Shown here one piece after another: positions 1 through 8,691 of a stretch of DNA of 64,000 nt (positions are counted from its first letter, which is position 1; each line of letters begins with the position of its first letter). The DNA comes from Schleiferilactobacillus harbinensis DSM 16991 (GTDB lineage Bacteria; Bacillota; Bacilli; Lactobacillales; Lactobacillaceae), in contig NZ_AUEH01000007.1 of the NCBI RefSeq assembly GCF_000425885.1, positions 25,838-89,837 of the forward strand, written 5' to 3'. The notes beneath the pieces were generated by a model. It was not told the DNA's origin. It saw only the letters and a program-made list of their open reading frames with translations, and did no database searches. A program made the translations under genes and the position numbers.

Positions 1-1
1 G

Positions 2-73
2 TCAGAGAAGGTCCTGGCGGCGATGGACAAGGTCGAAGCTTTAACTGCCGCGCCCTTGGTGGATGAAGGGTGA
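2..73 (+). CDS. C-terminal end of an unidentified protein (partial)
   Basis: Frame 2 is open from the window edge and ends at TGA 71-73, giving the tail KVLAAMDKVEALTAAPLVDEG. A bidirectional terminator follows at once, so this is most likely the true end of a gene entering from the left. Too little is present to name a family. Frame 1 also stops nearby (64-66) but reads as low-complexity Gly-rich sequence and is less credible. Confidence 0.5.
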   Translation, partial: SEKVLAAMDKVEALTAAPLVDEG

Positions 74-111
74 AAAAAAGGGCCGGCCAGCAAAAAATGG
101 TCGGTCCTTTT
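73..111. terminator. Bidirectional intrinsic terminator
   Basis: A ten-pair stem (80-89 with 98-107, two G-U pairs) encloses an A-rich loop. It is followed by TTTT on the plus strand and preceded by seven A on the other side. It sits between a gene ending rightwards at 73 and one ending leftwards at 125, so it can serve both. Confidence 0.8.
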
Positions 112-124
112 GGTCTGCTAAAAA

Positions 125-919
125 TCAATGTGTTACGTGTGCCAGTACCCATCGATACGCCAACGGCGTCGCCATCTGCCAATACGCCCAGCCATGATCA
201 AAGCCCTGATCCTGCACATAAACCGTCGGAATACCAACTTCCTGCAGCACCGTCACAAAGTCCCGGACATCATGCACCGGCACCGTCTGGTCATCACCGC
301 TGGTCGCCACATAAAAATCGACTCGGCCTTTGCCGTGATGGACATCGTGGACAGGCAGCTGGGCATTGTACACTTTATCCGCCCAATTTGTTTGGCCATC
401 CGTGAAGGCGTGCAGTGACTGACGGAACGGACTGTTACTGGGAATATGTTCCCAAATTGCCGGCGAAATCAGCGCCGTGTGGGCAAACACATCCGGATAA
501 CGCAGTGCGAGGCGGGCGGCGCCGTAACCGCCCATGGAAATTCCGCCGATGGCGTGGCGGCTGGCACCCCCGAGAATTCGGTAACGGGCAAAGATAGCGG
601 GCACCAAGTCGTGCATGATGGCATCTTCCATCGCCATACCGTTGATCGCATTAATATAGAAGGAATTAAATCCGTCCACAAAAATCACGATCATGGCGTG
701 CCCGGTTTGAACAAATAAATCGTCCAGTATTTGCTGGGAATCGAAGCGCTCCAGCAAGTTGCGGTGGTTTCCGTACAAGCCGTGGAGCATGAACAGTACC
801 GGATAGCTCAGTGTACTGTCGTTGTAACCTGCTGGCAGATAGGCATCGTAATTCCAATCGATCCCCAGGATTGGTGAGTATACGGTGGTGGTCACTACCT
901 GACTTTTCGTCATGATCAT
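125..919 (-). CDS. Esterase of the esterase D / EstA family
   Basis: Predicted cytoplasmic serine esterase of the alpha/beta-hydrolase fold, 264 aa, close to lactococcal tributyrin esterase EstA and S-formylglutathione hydrolase relatives. The nucleophile elbow GISMGG lies near residue 125, with the oxyanion motif LFMLHGLYG near residue 43. The C-terminal GFDHGWAYW supplies the likely catalytic His. No signal peptide is visible. The first ATG at 919 is used; a second ATG at 913 is possible, and the SD is weak (AGGACGGGG well upstream). Substrate is probably short-chain acyl esters; this is family inference. Confidence 0.85.
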   Translation of the reverse strand: MIMTKSQVVTTTVYSPILGIDWNYDAYLPAGYNDSTLSYPVLFMLHGLYGNHRNLLERFDSQQILDDLFVQTGHAMIVIFVDGFNSFYINAINGMAMEDAIMHDLVPAIFARYRILGGASRHAIGGISMGGYGAARLALRYPDVFAHTALISPAIWEHIPSNSPFRQSLHAFTDGQTNWADKVYNAQLPVHDVHHGKGRVDFYVATSGDDQTVPVHDVRDFVTVLQEVGIPTVYVQDQGFDHGWAYWQMATPLAYRWVLAHVTH

Positions 920-1057
920 AGCTTTGTTGTCCCCGTCCTTTTTTGTTTACATGACCATTGTAACGCGCGGGCTGGTCAGGGAAAAACAAAGCGTTCCCCA
1001 CACTGGCCTGCGGTGGTAGAATTGGCACATAGTTTGAAAATCAAAGGGGTCTTTCAG

Positions 1058-2491
1058 TTGCGTATTAATCGTTCAAGTTGTACTGCTGTATTAGTCGGAA
1101 AAGAAGCCAGCGTCGACCATGCCACCATGATTGCTCGAAATGAAGATGCCGAGGGCGGAATCAACCCCAAGCGGCTGATCTATGTGCCTGCCCAGACGGC
1201 CAGTCGGGAATTCAAGTCCACCTTCAACGGCTTCCACGTGCAATTGCCGGGGGATGCGCTGGGCCACACGCTGACACCGATGGCTGACACCAGTACAGAC
1301 GGTGAATGGGGTGAGTCGGGCATCAATAGTGCCAATGTGGGCATGAGTGCCACGGAAACGGAGTTCACCAACGCCGCCATGCTTGGGCTGGATCCGCTGG
1401 TTCCGGACGGCATCGGTGAAGAAGCGATGCTCAGCTGTGTGCTGCCCTTTGTGAAGACCGCTCAGGAAGGCGTGGAACGCTTGGGTCAACTGATCAGCGA
1501 GTTCGGTACCTGTGAGAGCAACGGGATCGCCTTCAATGACGTCAATGAAGTCTGGTACTTTGAGACCGTCGGCGGCCACCACTGGGCGGCTCAACGGATC
1601 CCAGACGATGCCTACGTGATTGCTCCGAACCAAACCGGTATCCAGGAGATCAACTTCGCGGATTCGGCGAACTTCATCACGGCGCCGGACCTGCAGGCCT
1701 TTGCCCAAAAGAATCATTTGAATACAGCCCGAGAAGGGTTCAACTTCCGTGAAATCTTCGGTGAAGATCTGCGCAGCGACCGGTTCTACAACACACCCCG
1801 AGTTTGGGCGGCCCAGCGGCATTTCCAAAAAGATCTGCCGGAAGTACCGGAATCCCGGGAATTGCCGTTCATTCAGCATGCCCCGCGTAAGATTTCGGTG
1901 ATCGATGTGGCGATGGTTTTGTCCGACCACATGCAGGGGACGCCCTACGATCCTTACGGGCGTACTGGTACAGATGAGGAAAAGAGCCGCTATCGCCCAA
2001 TCAGCATGAACCGGAATCAGGAAATGCATATTCTGGAGATTCGCAGCGACGTGCCCGCAAGTTATCGAGCAATTCATTGGCTGGCAATGGGAATGAATCC
2101 GTTCACGTTCCCGCTGCCGTTTTATGCCAATGTCAGCGATACGCCGGCGTTTTTCAAGAATACCACGAACGATGCCACCACCGAGAATTGGTACTGGCTG
2201 AATAAGATCATTGCCAATATGGTTGATCCGTTGTTCACCAAGCGAGATCAGGACGTCATGAACCGCATCCTGAATTTCCGCCGTGCGGGCTTTGCCCTGG
2301 GCAGCGGTACAGTGGCTAAGAATGATGCTGGTTTGGCGGCCAGCACCGCTGACGCCACGGCCCAATTGACGGCTGCCAATCAGGCCATGGCGGACCAGGC
2401 TGTTGCCCTGACAAAGGCTTTGCTGACGGACGTGACTACGATGGCCGCGGACCGGTTGACCCTGCAATTTGAAAAGGGCGGCGAAATGTAA
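1058..2491 (+). CDS. pepD: C69-family dipeptidase (PepD type)
   Basis: An N-terminal-nucleophile cysteine dipeptidase of MEROPS family C69, a class lactobacilli use to trim peptides inside the cell. The TTG at 1058 is chosen because AAAGGGG lies 8 nt upstream and because it puts the expected near-N-terminal nucleophile at Cys8 (MRINRSSCTAVLVGK). The following MIARNED and the ESGINSANVGMSATET block are typical of the family. The 477-aa length is normal. A longer reading from 1013 lacks an SD and would bury the Cys. An extended -10 (TGGTAGAAT, 1014-1022) lies just upstream, and a terminator follows. Confidence 0.9.
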   Translation: MRINRSSCTAVLVGKEASVDHATMIARNEDAEGGINPKRLIYVPAQTASREFKSTFNGFHVQLPGDALGHTLTPMADTSTDGEWGESGINSANVGMSATETEFTNAAMLGLDPLVPDGIGEEAMLSCVLPFVKTAQEGVERLGQLISEFGTCESNGIAFNDVNEVWYFETVGGHHWAAQRIPDDAYVIAPNQTGIQEINFADSANFITAPDLQAFAQKNHLNTAREGFNFREIFGEDLRSDRFYNTPRVWAAQRHFQKDLPEVPESRELPFIQHAPRKISVIDVAMVLSDHMQGTPYDPYGRTGTDEEKSRYRPISMNRNQEMHILEIRSDVPASYRAIHWLAMGMNPFTFPLPFYANVSDTPAFFKNTTNDATTENWYWLNKIIANMVDPLFTKRDQDVMNRILNFRRAGFALGSGTVAKNDAGLAASTADATAQLTAANQAMADQAVALTKALLTDVTTMAADRLTLQFEKGGEM

Positions 2492-2510
2492 TTTCTGCGG
2501 TCTATCAGAT

Positions 2511-2540
2511 AGCTGTCTCCCAGGAGATGGCTGTTTTTTT
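2511..2540 (+). terminator. Intrinsic terminator of pepD
   Basis: A ten-pair stem (2511-2520 with 2523-2532, two G-U pairs) is followed by GTTTTTTT. It lies 20 nt after the pepD stop. Confidence 0.8.
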
Positions 2541-2635
2541 AATACGTGCGTCGCGATCAAGGCCCAACACGTGACAAATTATGGGAAACGTGGTATGAAG
2601 GAGGTGTCTGTTCTTTAAAGGGGAGAGGGAACACC

Positions 2636-3415
2636 ATGTTACAAGCACTCAATTTTGAAATTAACAGTTATTTAGAAGGCCACGCCAGCGTGAGCGTTAC
2701 CTTCACTGGGGATGAGGTCCACGTGGTGATTCACAGCACGGCGCGGCCCGCACACAACGGTCGGACGACTTATCCAGCCAATTTATGGATGGCTTGGCGC
2801 CGCCGGTTCACCAGTTTACATATTGCACAGTGGCATCCGGAATATATGACCACGAATCTGACCGTACGGGATGGGGCACGCTGGTCAGTGCAGTATCAGA
2901 TGGATGATGTATGGCATACACGCCGCGGCGTTACCCGGCTGCCCCATAACTGGCTGGCTTTTTTACGCTGGCTGGACGTGATCGCCCCGATTTTTTTCGT
3001 CGGGGAAGTGGACGATCTCACACTGGGGTATCGTCAGGGTTTTCATGTAGAAAAAATGCACATTACTCGGCCTAATCGATCCATTGTGCTCACCCGGGAC
3101 TTGCCCTCGGGGGAGCATACCAGCTTTTTGACAGTCCGTCACCCGGCGGTATTGGACCTGTTGGATGATGTGTCGTTCACAGCGGCTGATACCAAGTGTA
3201 TGACGCCGGGTGTCCTGAATAAGACTAAACCGGGATACTTTCTCATGGCGACTATGCACCATCAAGAGCCGCTGGCGATTCAAGGCTTGCACGGAATCGC
3301 GTCGTTGCCGGGAAATTGGGATGATTTTCTGGATGATCTGCAAGATCTGCTGGCCAGTGAGAATGATTTCAGTTTATTCACCGATCGCCCAGACAGCATT
3401 GTTGGGCGTGCATAA
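2636..3415 (+). CDS. Uncharacterised 259-aa protein
   Basis: I do not recognise a family. The ATG at 2636 is preferred because GGGGAGAGGG ends about 6 nt upstream; an additional GGAGG sits at 2600. The protein begins MLQALNFEINSYLEGHASVSV. It is soluble-looking, without a signal peptide or membrane segment, rich in His, Trp and Asp, and has a possible beta-strand-rich first half (VSVTFTGDEVHVVIHST). It forms a single-gene unit between two terminators. Codon use matches its neighbours, so it seems a resident gene. Confidence 0.7.
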   Translation: MLQALNFEINSYLEGHASVSVTFTGDEVHVVIHSTARPAHNGRTTYPANLWMAWRRRFTSLHIAQWHPEYMTTNLTVRDGARWSVQYQMDDVWHTRRGVTRLPHNWLAFLRWLDVIAPIFFVGEVDDLTLGYRQGFHVEKMHITRPNRSIVLTRDLPSGEHTSFLTVRHPAVLDLLDDVSFTAADTKCMTPGVLNKTKPGYFLMATMHHQEPLAIQGLHGIASLPGNWDDFLDDLQDLLASENDFSLFTDRPDSIVGRA

Positions 3416-3419
3416 ATAG

Positions 3420-3460
3420 CGCGCTGTTTGGTATGTAAACCATGACAAGCAGCGCGTTTT
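3420..3460 (+). terminator. Intrinsic terminator
   Basis: CGCGCTG plus TTTG (3420-3430) pairs with CAAG plus CAGCGCG (3446-3456), followed by TTTT. Confidence 0.75.
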
Positions 3461-3545
3461 CTGGTACAACAAGGGCAGACTAACGGCGGTCAGAGACAAT
3501 TGCCGCTGAGGGTTGCAGGAAGGGGGATGGAAGGGTCGCCATGTA

Positions 3546-3574
3546 TTGCATAATTCACGGCATATTTGCATATT
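3546..3574 (+). promoter_or_regulatory. Likely promoter of the opuC operon
   Basis: TTGCAT (3546-3551) and CATATT (3569-3574) are separated by 17 bp, about 55 bp before the opuCA coding region. Confidence 0.55.
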
Positions 3575-3629
3575 CTCAGAAATTCCGGTAACATAGAAGA
3601 CACTGTTTTTTACGAAATCACGAAAGGAC

Positions 3630-4901
3630 GTGGCGCTTACGGCATTCCTCGAAATTTCCCATCTGCGCAAAGTATATGGAGATAATGTTGCAGTATCTGA
3701 CTTTAATATCTCCGTGGAGCGGGGGGAATTCATCTGCTTCATCGGTACTTCCGGTTCTGGGAAGACAACGACGATGCGGATGATCAACCGTATGAATGAA
3801 CCAACTTCAGGAACAATTAAAATTAATGGTGAAGATGTTACCAAAATGGATCCGGTGAAATTACGCCGGCGCATTGGTTACGTGATTCAAAATATCGGCC
3901 TGCTGCCCCATTTGACCATCAAGGACAATATTCTGATGGTGCCCAAGATGCTGAAATGGGATCAAAAGCGCATGGACGAACGGGCGGTCGAAATGATCAA
4001 GATGGCCGAATTGCCCGAAGACTACTTAGACCGCTATCCCAGTGAACTCTCCGGCGGCCAGCAGCAGCGGGTCGGCGTGGTCCGGGCCTTAGCCGCTGAT
4101 CAGGAATTGATTTTAATGGATGAACCCTTCGGTGCCTTGGATCCGATCACCCGGGACGCCCTGCAGGACTTGGTTAAAGACCTGCAAGAACGGCTGGGCA
4201 AGACCTTTGTCTTTGTCACCCATGATATGGACGAGGCCTTGAAGCTGTCGACTCGCATCGTGGTCATGTCCCACGGGGAAGAAGTCCAGGTGGATTCGCC
4301 GGAAGAAATTCTGCGCCACCCGGCCAACAAATTCGTCGCGGATTTGATTGGTGAAGATCGTTTGATTCAAGCGAAACCGACGATCACCACCGTTGGCCAG
4401 ATTGCCCGGCCGGCGGTCTCCATCGTGCAAACGGCGACCTTGCGGGAAGCCTTGACTTTGATGCATAAGACCCGGGTCGACACCTTATTGGTCACCGATC
4501 CCGATGGTATTCTGCGGGGCTATGTGGACTTAGAAGTGATCAATGACCACTTCCGGACCGCCGACACCGTTGAATCGGTCATGAACCCCAAGGTCTTCTA
4601 TGTCCGCCAAAGTGCGGTCATTTCGGACACCGTGGACCGGATCTTGAAGCGGGGTTACCGCAACGTCCCGGTCGTGGATAATGCTGGTAAATTGACTGGC
4701 ATCGTTACCCGCGCCGCCTTAGTCGACATGGTGTACGATGCCTTGGGCAGCGGCACATCCAACGATGACGGCCAAGATCGCTCCACAGACGGTCCGCGCA
4801 CTGACATCGGCACCACCGATGTTAAGGAAGGCGCCCACGCCGTTGACCCTACCCCTGACGATAAGGAGGAGGTGCCTGCCAATAATGGTCACCTTTCTTA
4901 A
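3630..4901 (+). CDS. opuCA: Osmoprotectant ABC transporter ATPase with CBS domains
   Basis: ATP-binding subunit of a glycine betaine/carnitine/choline importer, acting on the inner face of the membrane. Walker A is GTSGSGKT at residues 39-46, the signature LSGGQQQ is at 140-146, and Walker B ends in LMDEP near 162-166. Two CBS domains occupy roughly residues 255-370; in this family they sense ionic strength or cyclic-di-AMP. The tail is acidic and Pro/Asp-rich. The start is awkward: GTG at 3630 lies only 1-2 nt after AAAGGA, whereas homologues begin at what is here ACG 3639. First gene of opuCABCD; it overlaps opuCB. Confidence 0.93.
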   Translation: MALTAFLEISHLRKVYGDNVAVSDFNISVERGEFICFIGTSGSGKTTTMRMINRMNEPTSGTIKINGEDVTKMDPVKLRRRIGYVIQNIGLLPHLTIKDNILMVPKMLKWDQKRMDERAVEMIKMAELPEDYLDRYPSELSGGQQQRVGVVRALAADQELILMDEPFGALDPITRDALQDLVKDLQERLGKTFVFVTHDMDEALKLSTRIVVMSHGEEVQVDSPEEILRHPANKFVADLIGEDRLIQAKPTITTVGQIARPAVSIVQTATLREALTLMHKTRVDTLLVTDPDGILRGYVDLEVINDHFRTADTVESVMNPKVFYVRQSAVISDTVDRILKRGYRNVPVVDNAGKLTGIVTRAALVDMVYDALGSGTSNDDGQDRSTDGPRTDIGTTDVKEGAHAVDPTPDDKEEVPANNGHLS

Positions 4902-5517
4902 TCAATACGGCGGTCAGCTGATGCAGGAGCTGGGCGAGCATATCTACATTTCTGCTGTCGCCTTGGCCTTGGGGGTCATTGTTGCGGTACCGCTGGGCAT
5001 TCTGCTGACGCGGGCGAAGAAAATCGCCGGTTTTGTCATCGGTTTGACCAGTGTCTTGCAGACAATTCCTGCCATGGCGCTGCTGGCCATGATGATTCCA
5101 ATCTTTGGGATCGGCACCACGCCGGCAATCGTCGCGCTGTTCATTTATTCCTTAATGCCAATCTTGCGGAATACTTATATTGGTATGTCCGACGTCAATC
5201 CGAACTTGTTGGATGCCGCCAAGGGTATGGGCATGAGCAACTGGCAGTCCATTAAGTGGGTTGAGTTTCCCCAGGCCGCGGGCGTGATCATGTCCGGCAT
5301 TCGGCTGTCGGGGACTTACGTCATTGCCTGGACCGCCCTAGCATCTTATATCGGTGCTGGCGGTTTAGGGGACATGATTTTCAACGGCTTGAACCTGTAC
5401 CGTGGCGACTTGATTCTGGGCGGCTCCATCCCGGCCATCATTCTCGCGCTGGTCGTTGACTGGCTGCTGGGCTTGGTCGAGAAGAAAGTCACTCCGGCCA
5501 CTACGCAGGAGGTGTGA
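4885..5517 (+). CDS. opuCB: Osmoprotectant ABC transporter permease
   Basis: Membrane permease of the betaine/carnitine/choline importer, 210 aa with about six hydrophobic segments. The EAA-like coupling loop ([20 protein letters not shown]) near residues 110-130 docks onto OpuCA. The ATG at 4885 follows AAGGAGGAGG by about 12 nt and overlaps the end of opuCA by 17 nt, indicating coupled translation. The frame stays open upstream to 4738, but that part is a shadow of opuCA. It resembles opuCD (shared DAGKGMGM-like loop), as expected for paired permeases. Confidence 0.93.
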   Translation: MVTFLNQYGGQLMQELGEHIYISAVALALGVIVAVPLGILLTRAKKIAGFVIGLTSVLQTIPAMALLAMMIPIFGIGTTPAIVALFIYSLMPILRNTYIGMSDVNPNLLDAAKGMGMSNWQSIKWVEFPQAAGVIMSGIRLSGTYVIAWTALASYIGAGGLGDMIFNGLNLYRGDLILGGSIPAIILALVVDWLLGLVEKKVTPATTQEV

Positions 5518-5521
5518 GTTG

Positions 5522-6466
5522 ATGAAAAAGACATTGTTTAACAAGCTCACCTTCCTGTTCGCGGGGGTATTGGCGGTCGTATTCCTGGGCGGTTGTTCCT
5601 TCAGCTGGCCCGGTTTAGCTGGTACATCGGCGGATACCATCAAGATTGGCTCGCAGAACACAACGGAACAGCAGATCATGGCGAATATGATCCAACAAAT
5701 GATTCAGCATTACGATAAAGACACGCCAACCACGATTCTGAATAATCTGGGTTCCGGCAATGTCAGTTTCCAAGCGCAAAAGCGCGGCGATACCGACATG
5801 ACCGCTATCCGGTACAACGGGACCGACTATCAGACGGTGCTTGATCTTAGCGGTGAAACTGATCCCAAAATTGTTAATGATCAAGTGTTCAAGCTGATGC
5901 AGTTGCGTTACCACATGACCTATTTTCCAAGCTATGGTTTCGCGGACACATACCAATTCATGGTGAGCCAGAAATATGCCAAGGCCAATAATCTGAAGAC
6001 GATTTCGGACATGAAACGGGTCGCTCCAGATATGAAGGTCGGTATCGACCAAATTTGGGCGAACCGCCGAGGGGACGGCTATTCTGCTTTCCAAAATACT
6101 TACGGTTTCAGTTTCGGCCACGTTTATCCGATGCAAATCGGGTTGGTCTACGATGCGCTGGAAGCAGGCAAGATGGATGCCGTCTTGGGCTATTCCACTG
6201 ACGGTCGAATTCGCAGCTACAATTTGAAGCTCCTGCAGGACGATAAGCATTTCTTCCCGCCTTACAAGGCCAGTGTTGTGGTGAACGATGCCGCCTTGAA
6301 GGCCCATCCGAAACTCAAGGGAATTTTGTCCCGGTTAAATGGCAAAATTAACTTAACCACGATGCAAGAACTGAACTATCAAGTGGACAACAACCTGGTA
6401 GAACCGGCCGTGGCGGCCCAACAGTTCCTAGAGAAGCACAACTATTTTGAGAAAGGGGCGGATTAA
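5522..6466 (+). CDS. opuCC: Osmoprotectant-binding lipoprotein
   Basis: Substrate-binding lipoprotein of the OpuC importer, anchored outside the membrane. The signal peptide ends in lipobox FLGGC with the lipidated Cys at residue 25. The mature part is a QAT/OpuAC-type binding domain, about 290 aa (IKIGSQNTTEQQIMANMI at its start). The ATG at 5522 follows AGGAGGTG by 6 nt. Only 4 nt separate it from opuCB, and opuCD begins 2 nt after its stop. Whether betaine, carnitine or choline is preferred cannot be told from the sequence. Confidence 0.92.
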   Translation: MKKTLFNKLTFLFAGVLAVVFLGGCSFSWPGLAGTSADTIKIGSQNTTEQQIMANMIQQMIQHYDKDTPTTILNNLGSGNVSFQAQKRGDTDMTAIRYNGTDYQTVLDLSGETDPKIVNDQVFKLMQLRYHMTYFPSYGFADTYQFMVSQKYAKANNLKTISDMKRVAPDMKVGIDQIWANRRGDGYSAFQNTYGFSFGHVYPMQIGLVYDALEAGKMDAVLGYSTDGRIRSYNLKLLQDDKHFFPPYKASVVVNDAALKAHPKLKGILSRLNGKINLTTMQELNYQVDNNLVEPAVAAQQFLEKHNYFEKGAD

Positions 6467-6468
6467 TT

Positions 6469-7122
6469 GTGCAAGGCATGAATTTGTGGCAGCAATTGGT
6501 GTATTATTTCACCCACAACGGCCAATATATCCTGGATCAGTTTAATCGGCACTTCCTGATCTCAATTTACGGGGTGATTATCGCCGCCATCGTGGGGATT
6601 CCCATTGGCGTGTATATTTCACGGCACCGGCATCTGGCCGCATGGGTCGTCGGAGCGGCGAATGTGATTCAAACCGTACCTTCCCTGGCGATGGTCTCGA
6701 TCATCATGCTGGGCTTAGGGCTTGGCGTCAACACCGTCATTTTGACCGTGTTCCTCTATTCCTTGCTGCCGATTATTAAAAATACCGATACCGGGATGCG
6801 CAATGTGAATCCGGATATTCTCGATGCTGGGAAGGGGATGGGCATGACCCGGTGGCAGATTTTGCGCCAGATCGAACTGCCCTTGTCCTTGTCGGTCATT
6901 ATGGCAGGTTTGCGGAATGCACTGGTCCTGGCTATTGGGGTCACCGCTATCGGCTCCTTCGTCGGCGCCGGCGGTCTGGGCGATATCATCATTCGCGGTA
7001 CCAACGCCACCAGCGGCGGCGCCATCATCCTCGCTGGGGCATTGCCCACAGCCTTGATGGCGATCATCTCCGATGGGGTGCTGGGCTACCTGGAACGGCA
7101 CTTCGCGGCGCGGACCCAGTAA
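6469..7122 (+). CDS. opuCD: Osmoprotectant ABC transporter permease
   Basis: Second permease of the OpuC importer, 217 aa, with several membrane helices and the coupling loop ILDAGKGMGMTRWQILRQIE. GTG at 6469 has GAAAGGGGCG about 8 nt upstream; an internal ATG at 6478 is possible. It is the last gene of the operon. I see no terminator after it: the tyrS promoter starts 1-2 nt beyond the stop, so read-through into the tyrS T-box leader is possible. Confidence 0.92.
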   Translation: MQGMNLWQQLVYYFTHNGQYILDQFNRHFLISIYGVIIAAIVGIPIGVYISRHRHLAAWVVGAANVIQTVPSLAMVSIIMLGLGLGVNTVILTVFLYSLLPIIKNTDTGMRNVNPDILDAGKGMGMTRWQILRQIELPLSLSVIMAGLRNALVLAIGVTAIGSFVGAGGLGDIIIRGTNATSGGAIILAGALPTALMAIISDGVLGYLERHFAARTQ

Positions 7123-7123
7123 T

Positions 7124-7152
7124 TTGCACCATTCACGGCTTTCTGGTACCAT
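7124..7152 (+). promoter_or_regulatory. tyrS promoter
   Basis: TTGCAC (7124-7129) and TACCAT (7147-7152) have 17-bp spacing and a TGG extended -10, right after the opuCD stop. Confidence 0.65.
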
Positions 7153-7158
7153 CAAGGC

Positions 7159-7383
7159 AACATGAATTCCAGTGCGGATCATCGCAGTAGGAATCGTTGC
7201 TCCTGATCAGAAAGCAAGCGGGTGCTGTGAGCTTGTCAGTCAACGATGCCGAAGTACAATGAACCAGCAGTGCTGGACGGTCGTTGATCGTTAATCGAAC
7301 GAAGTTGGCGTCTTGGACGCAAGCTGGGTGGTACCGCGGCAATCAGTCGTCCCAATACACATTTGTATTGGGGCGGCTTTTTT
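7159..7383 (+). promoter_or_regulatory. Tyrosine T-box leader of tyrS
   Basis: The T-box signature TGGGTGGTACCGCGG lies at 7325-7339. It is followed by a terminator (7346-7359 with 7364-7377, then seven T). The probable specifier codon is TAC at 7255-7257 in the context GAAGTACAA, matching the downstream tyrosyl-tRNA synthetase. Uncharged tRNA-Tyr should favour the antiterminator and permit tyrS expression. The 5' boundary is inferred from the promoter. Confidence 0.93.
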
Positions 7384-7430
7384 GTTGCGTTACTGCCGAC
7401 GACCCGTGAAGAAAGGGAGAAATCACACAC

Positions 7431-8687
7431 ATGGATTTAATTGAAGACTTGCAATGGCGCGGGGCCATTAATCAGCAAACCGATGCCGAGGGCTTACGGG
7501 AAGAACTCAAACAGCATCCCGTGAGTATATATGTTGGGACCGATCCCACGGGGGATTCTTTGCACGTCGGCCACTTGATTCCGTTTATGATGCTCAAACG
7601 GTTCCAGGAAGCCGGCAATCACCCGGTGATGCTCATTGGCGGCGGCACCGGCTCCATTGGTGATCCATCGGGGCGCAACAGCGAACGGGTGCTGCAATCC
7701 ATGGACCAGGTTAAGGAAAACCAGGAAAAGCTGACCAATCAGCTGGTTAAATTGTTTGGCACCCAGGACTTCCAAGTGGTGAACAACTACGACTGGCTGT
7801 CTAAGATTTCAATCTTGGATTTCCTGCGGGATTACGGCAAATTATTCTCCGTGAATACGATGCTGAATAAGGAAGTCGTGGCCAGCCGGTTGGAGACGGG
7901 GATTTCATTCACCGAATTCACTTACCAGATCCTGCAATCCGTCGACTTTCTGCATTTGTTCCGGCACAACGACGTGCAAGTCCAAATGGGCGGCGCGGAT
8001 CAGTGGGGCAACATCACGGCCGGCGTGGATTTGATCCACCGGATCGAGGGCCCGGAGACAAAGGTCTTCGGCTTGACGATTCCGCTGATGCTCAAGGCCG
8101 ACGGTACTAAGTTCGGTAAATCTGCCGGCGGGGCGGTGTGGCTGGATCCGAAGAAGACCACGCCCTACGAGTTCTACCAATTCTGGCTCAATCAGGATGA
8201 TCGGGATGTGGTCAAGTACTTGAAGTACTTCACGTTCTTAAGCCATGAACGAATCGATGAACTGGCGGATGCCGTTCAGGAGGCCCCGGAGAAGCGGGAG
8301 GCCCAACGGACGCTGGCGCAAGAAGTGACGAAGTTCGTCCACGGTGAAGACGCGGTGGTCACTGCCGAGAAGATCTCCCATGCGCTGTTCTCCGGCGATC
8401 TGCGGGCCTTGACGGCGGACGAAATTGCCCAGGGCTTCAAGGATGTACCCTCTGTGGACGTGCCCAGCGGCCAGACTGGCATCGTTGAGTTCCTGGTGGA
8501 TCTGACCCATATTGAGCCGTCCCGCCGGCAAGCCCGGGAGGACGTCCAGAACGGGGCAATCTATGTGAACGGTGAACGCCAGCAGAGTCTGGACTTTGTG
8601 GTGGATACGGACGCGGCTTTTGGCGGCCATTATGTGATCATCCGCAAGGGGAAGAAGAAGTACACGTTGGTGAAAGTGCAGGCGTAA
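7431..8687 (+). CDS. tyrS: Tyrosyl-tRNA synthetase
   Basis: Class I synthetase charging tRNA-Tyr in the cytoplasm, 418 aa, normal length. The HIGH-type motif is HVGH at residues 45-48, and a KMSKS-type motif KFGKS lies near residue 230. The Tyr pocket block GGADQWGNITAGVDL is present, and an S4-like RNA-binding domain occupies the last ~70 residues (PSRRQAREDVQNGAIYVNG). The start is ATG 7431 with AAAGGGAG upstream. It is controlled by the T-box leader and followed after 4 nt by a VanZ-RDD gene, which is probably co-transcribed. Confidence 0.97.
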   Translation: MDLIEDLQWRGAINQQTDAEGLREELKQHPVSIYVGTDPTGDSLHVGHLIPFMMLKRFQEAGNHPVMLIGGGTGSIGDPSGRNSERVLQSMDQVKENQEKLTNQLVKLFGTQDFQVVNNYDWLSKISILDFLRDYGKLFSVNTMLNKEVVASRLETGISFTEFTYQILQSVDFLHLFRHNDVQVQMGGADQWGNITAGVDLIHRIEGPETKVFGLTIPLMLKADGTKFGKSAGGAVWLDPKKTTPYEFYQFWLNQDDRDVVKYLKYFTFLSHERIDELADAVQEAPEKREAQRTLAQEVTKFVHGEDAVVTAEKISHALFSGDLRALTADEIAQGFKDVPSVDVPSGQTGIVEFLVDLTHIEPSRRQAREDVQNGAIYVNGERQQSLDFVVDTDAAFGGHYVIIRKGKKKYTLVKVQA

Positions 8688-8691
8688 GACG

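Noticed and set aside
1091..2560. 489-codon minus-strand frame across pepD
   Set aside because: It is the antisense shadow of a clear C69 dipeptidase; no SD and no family-like sequence.
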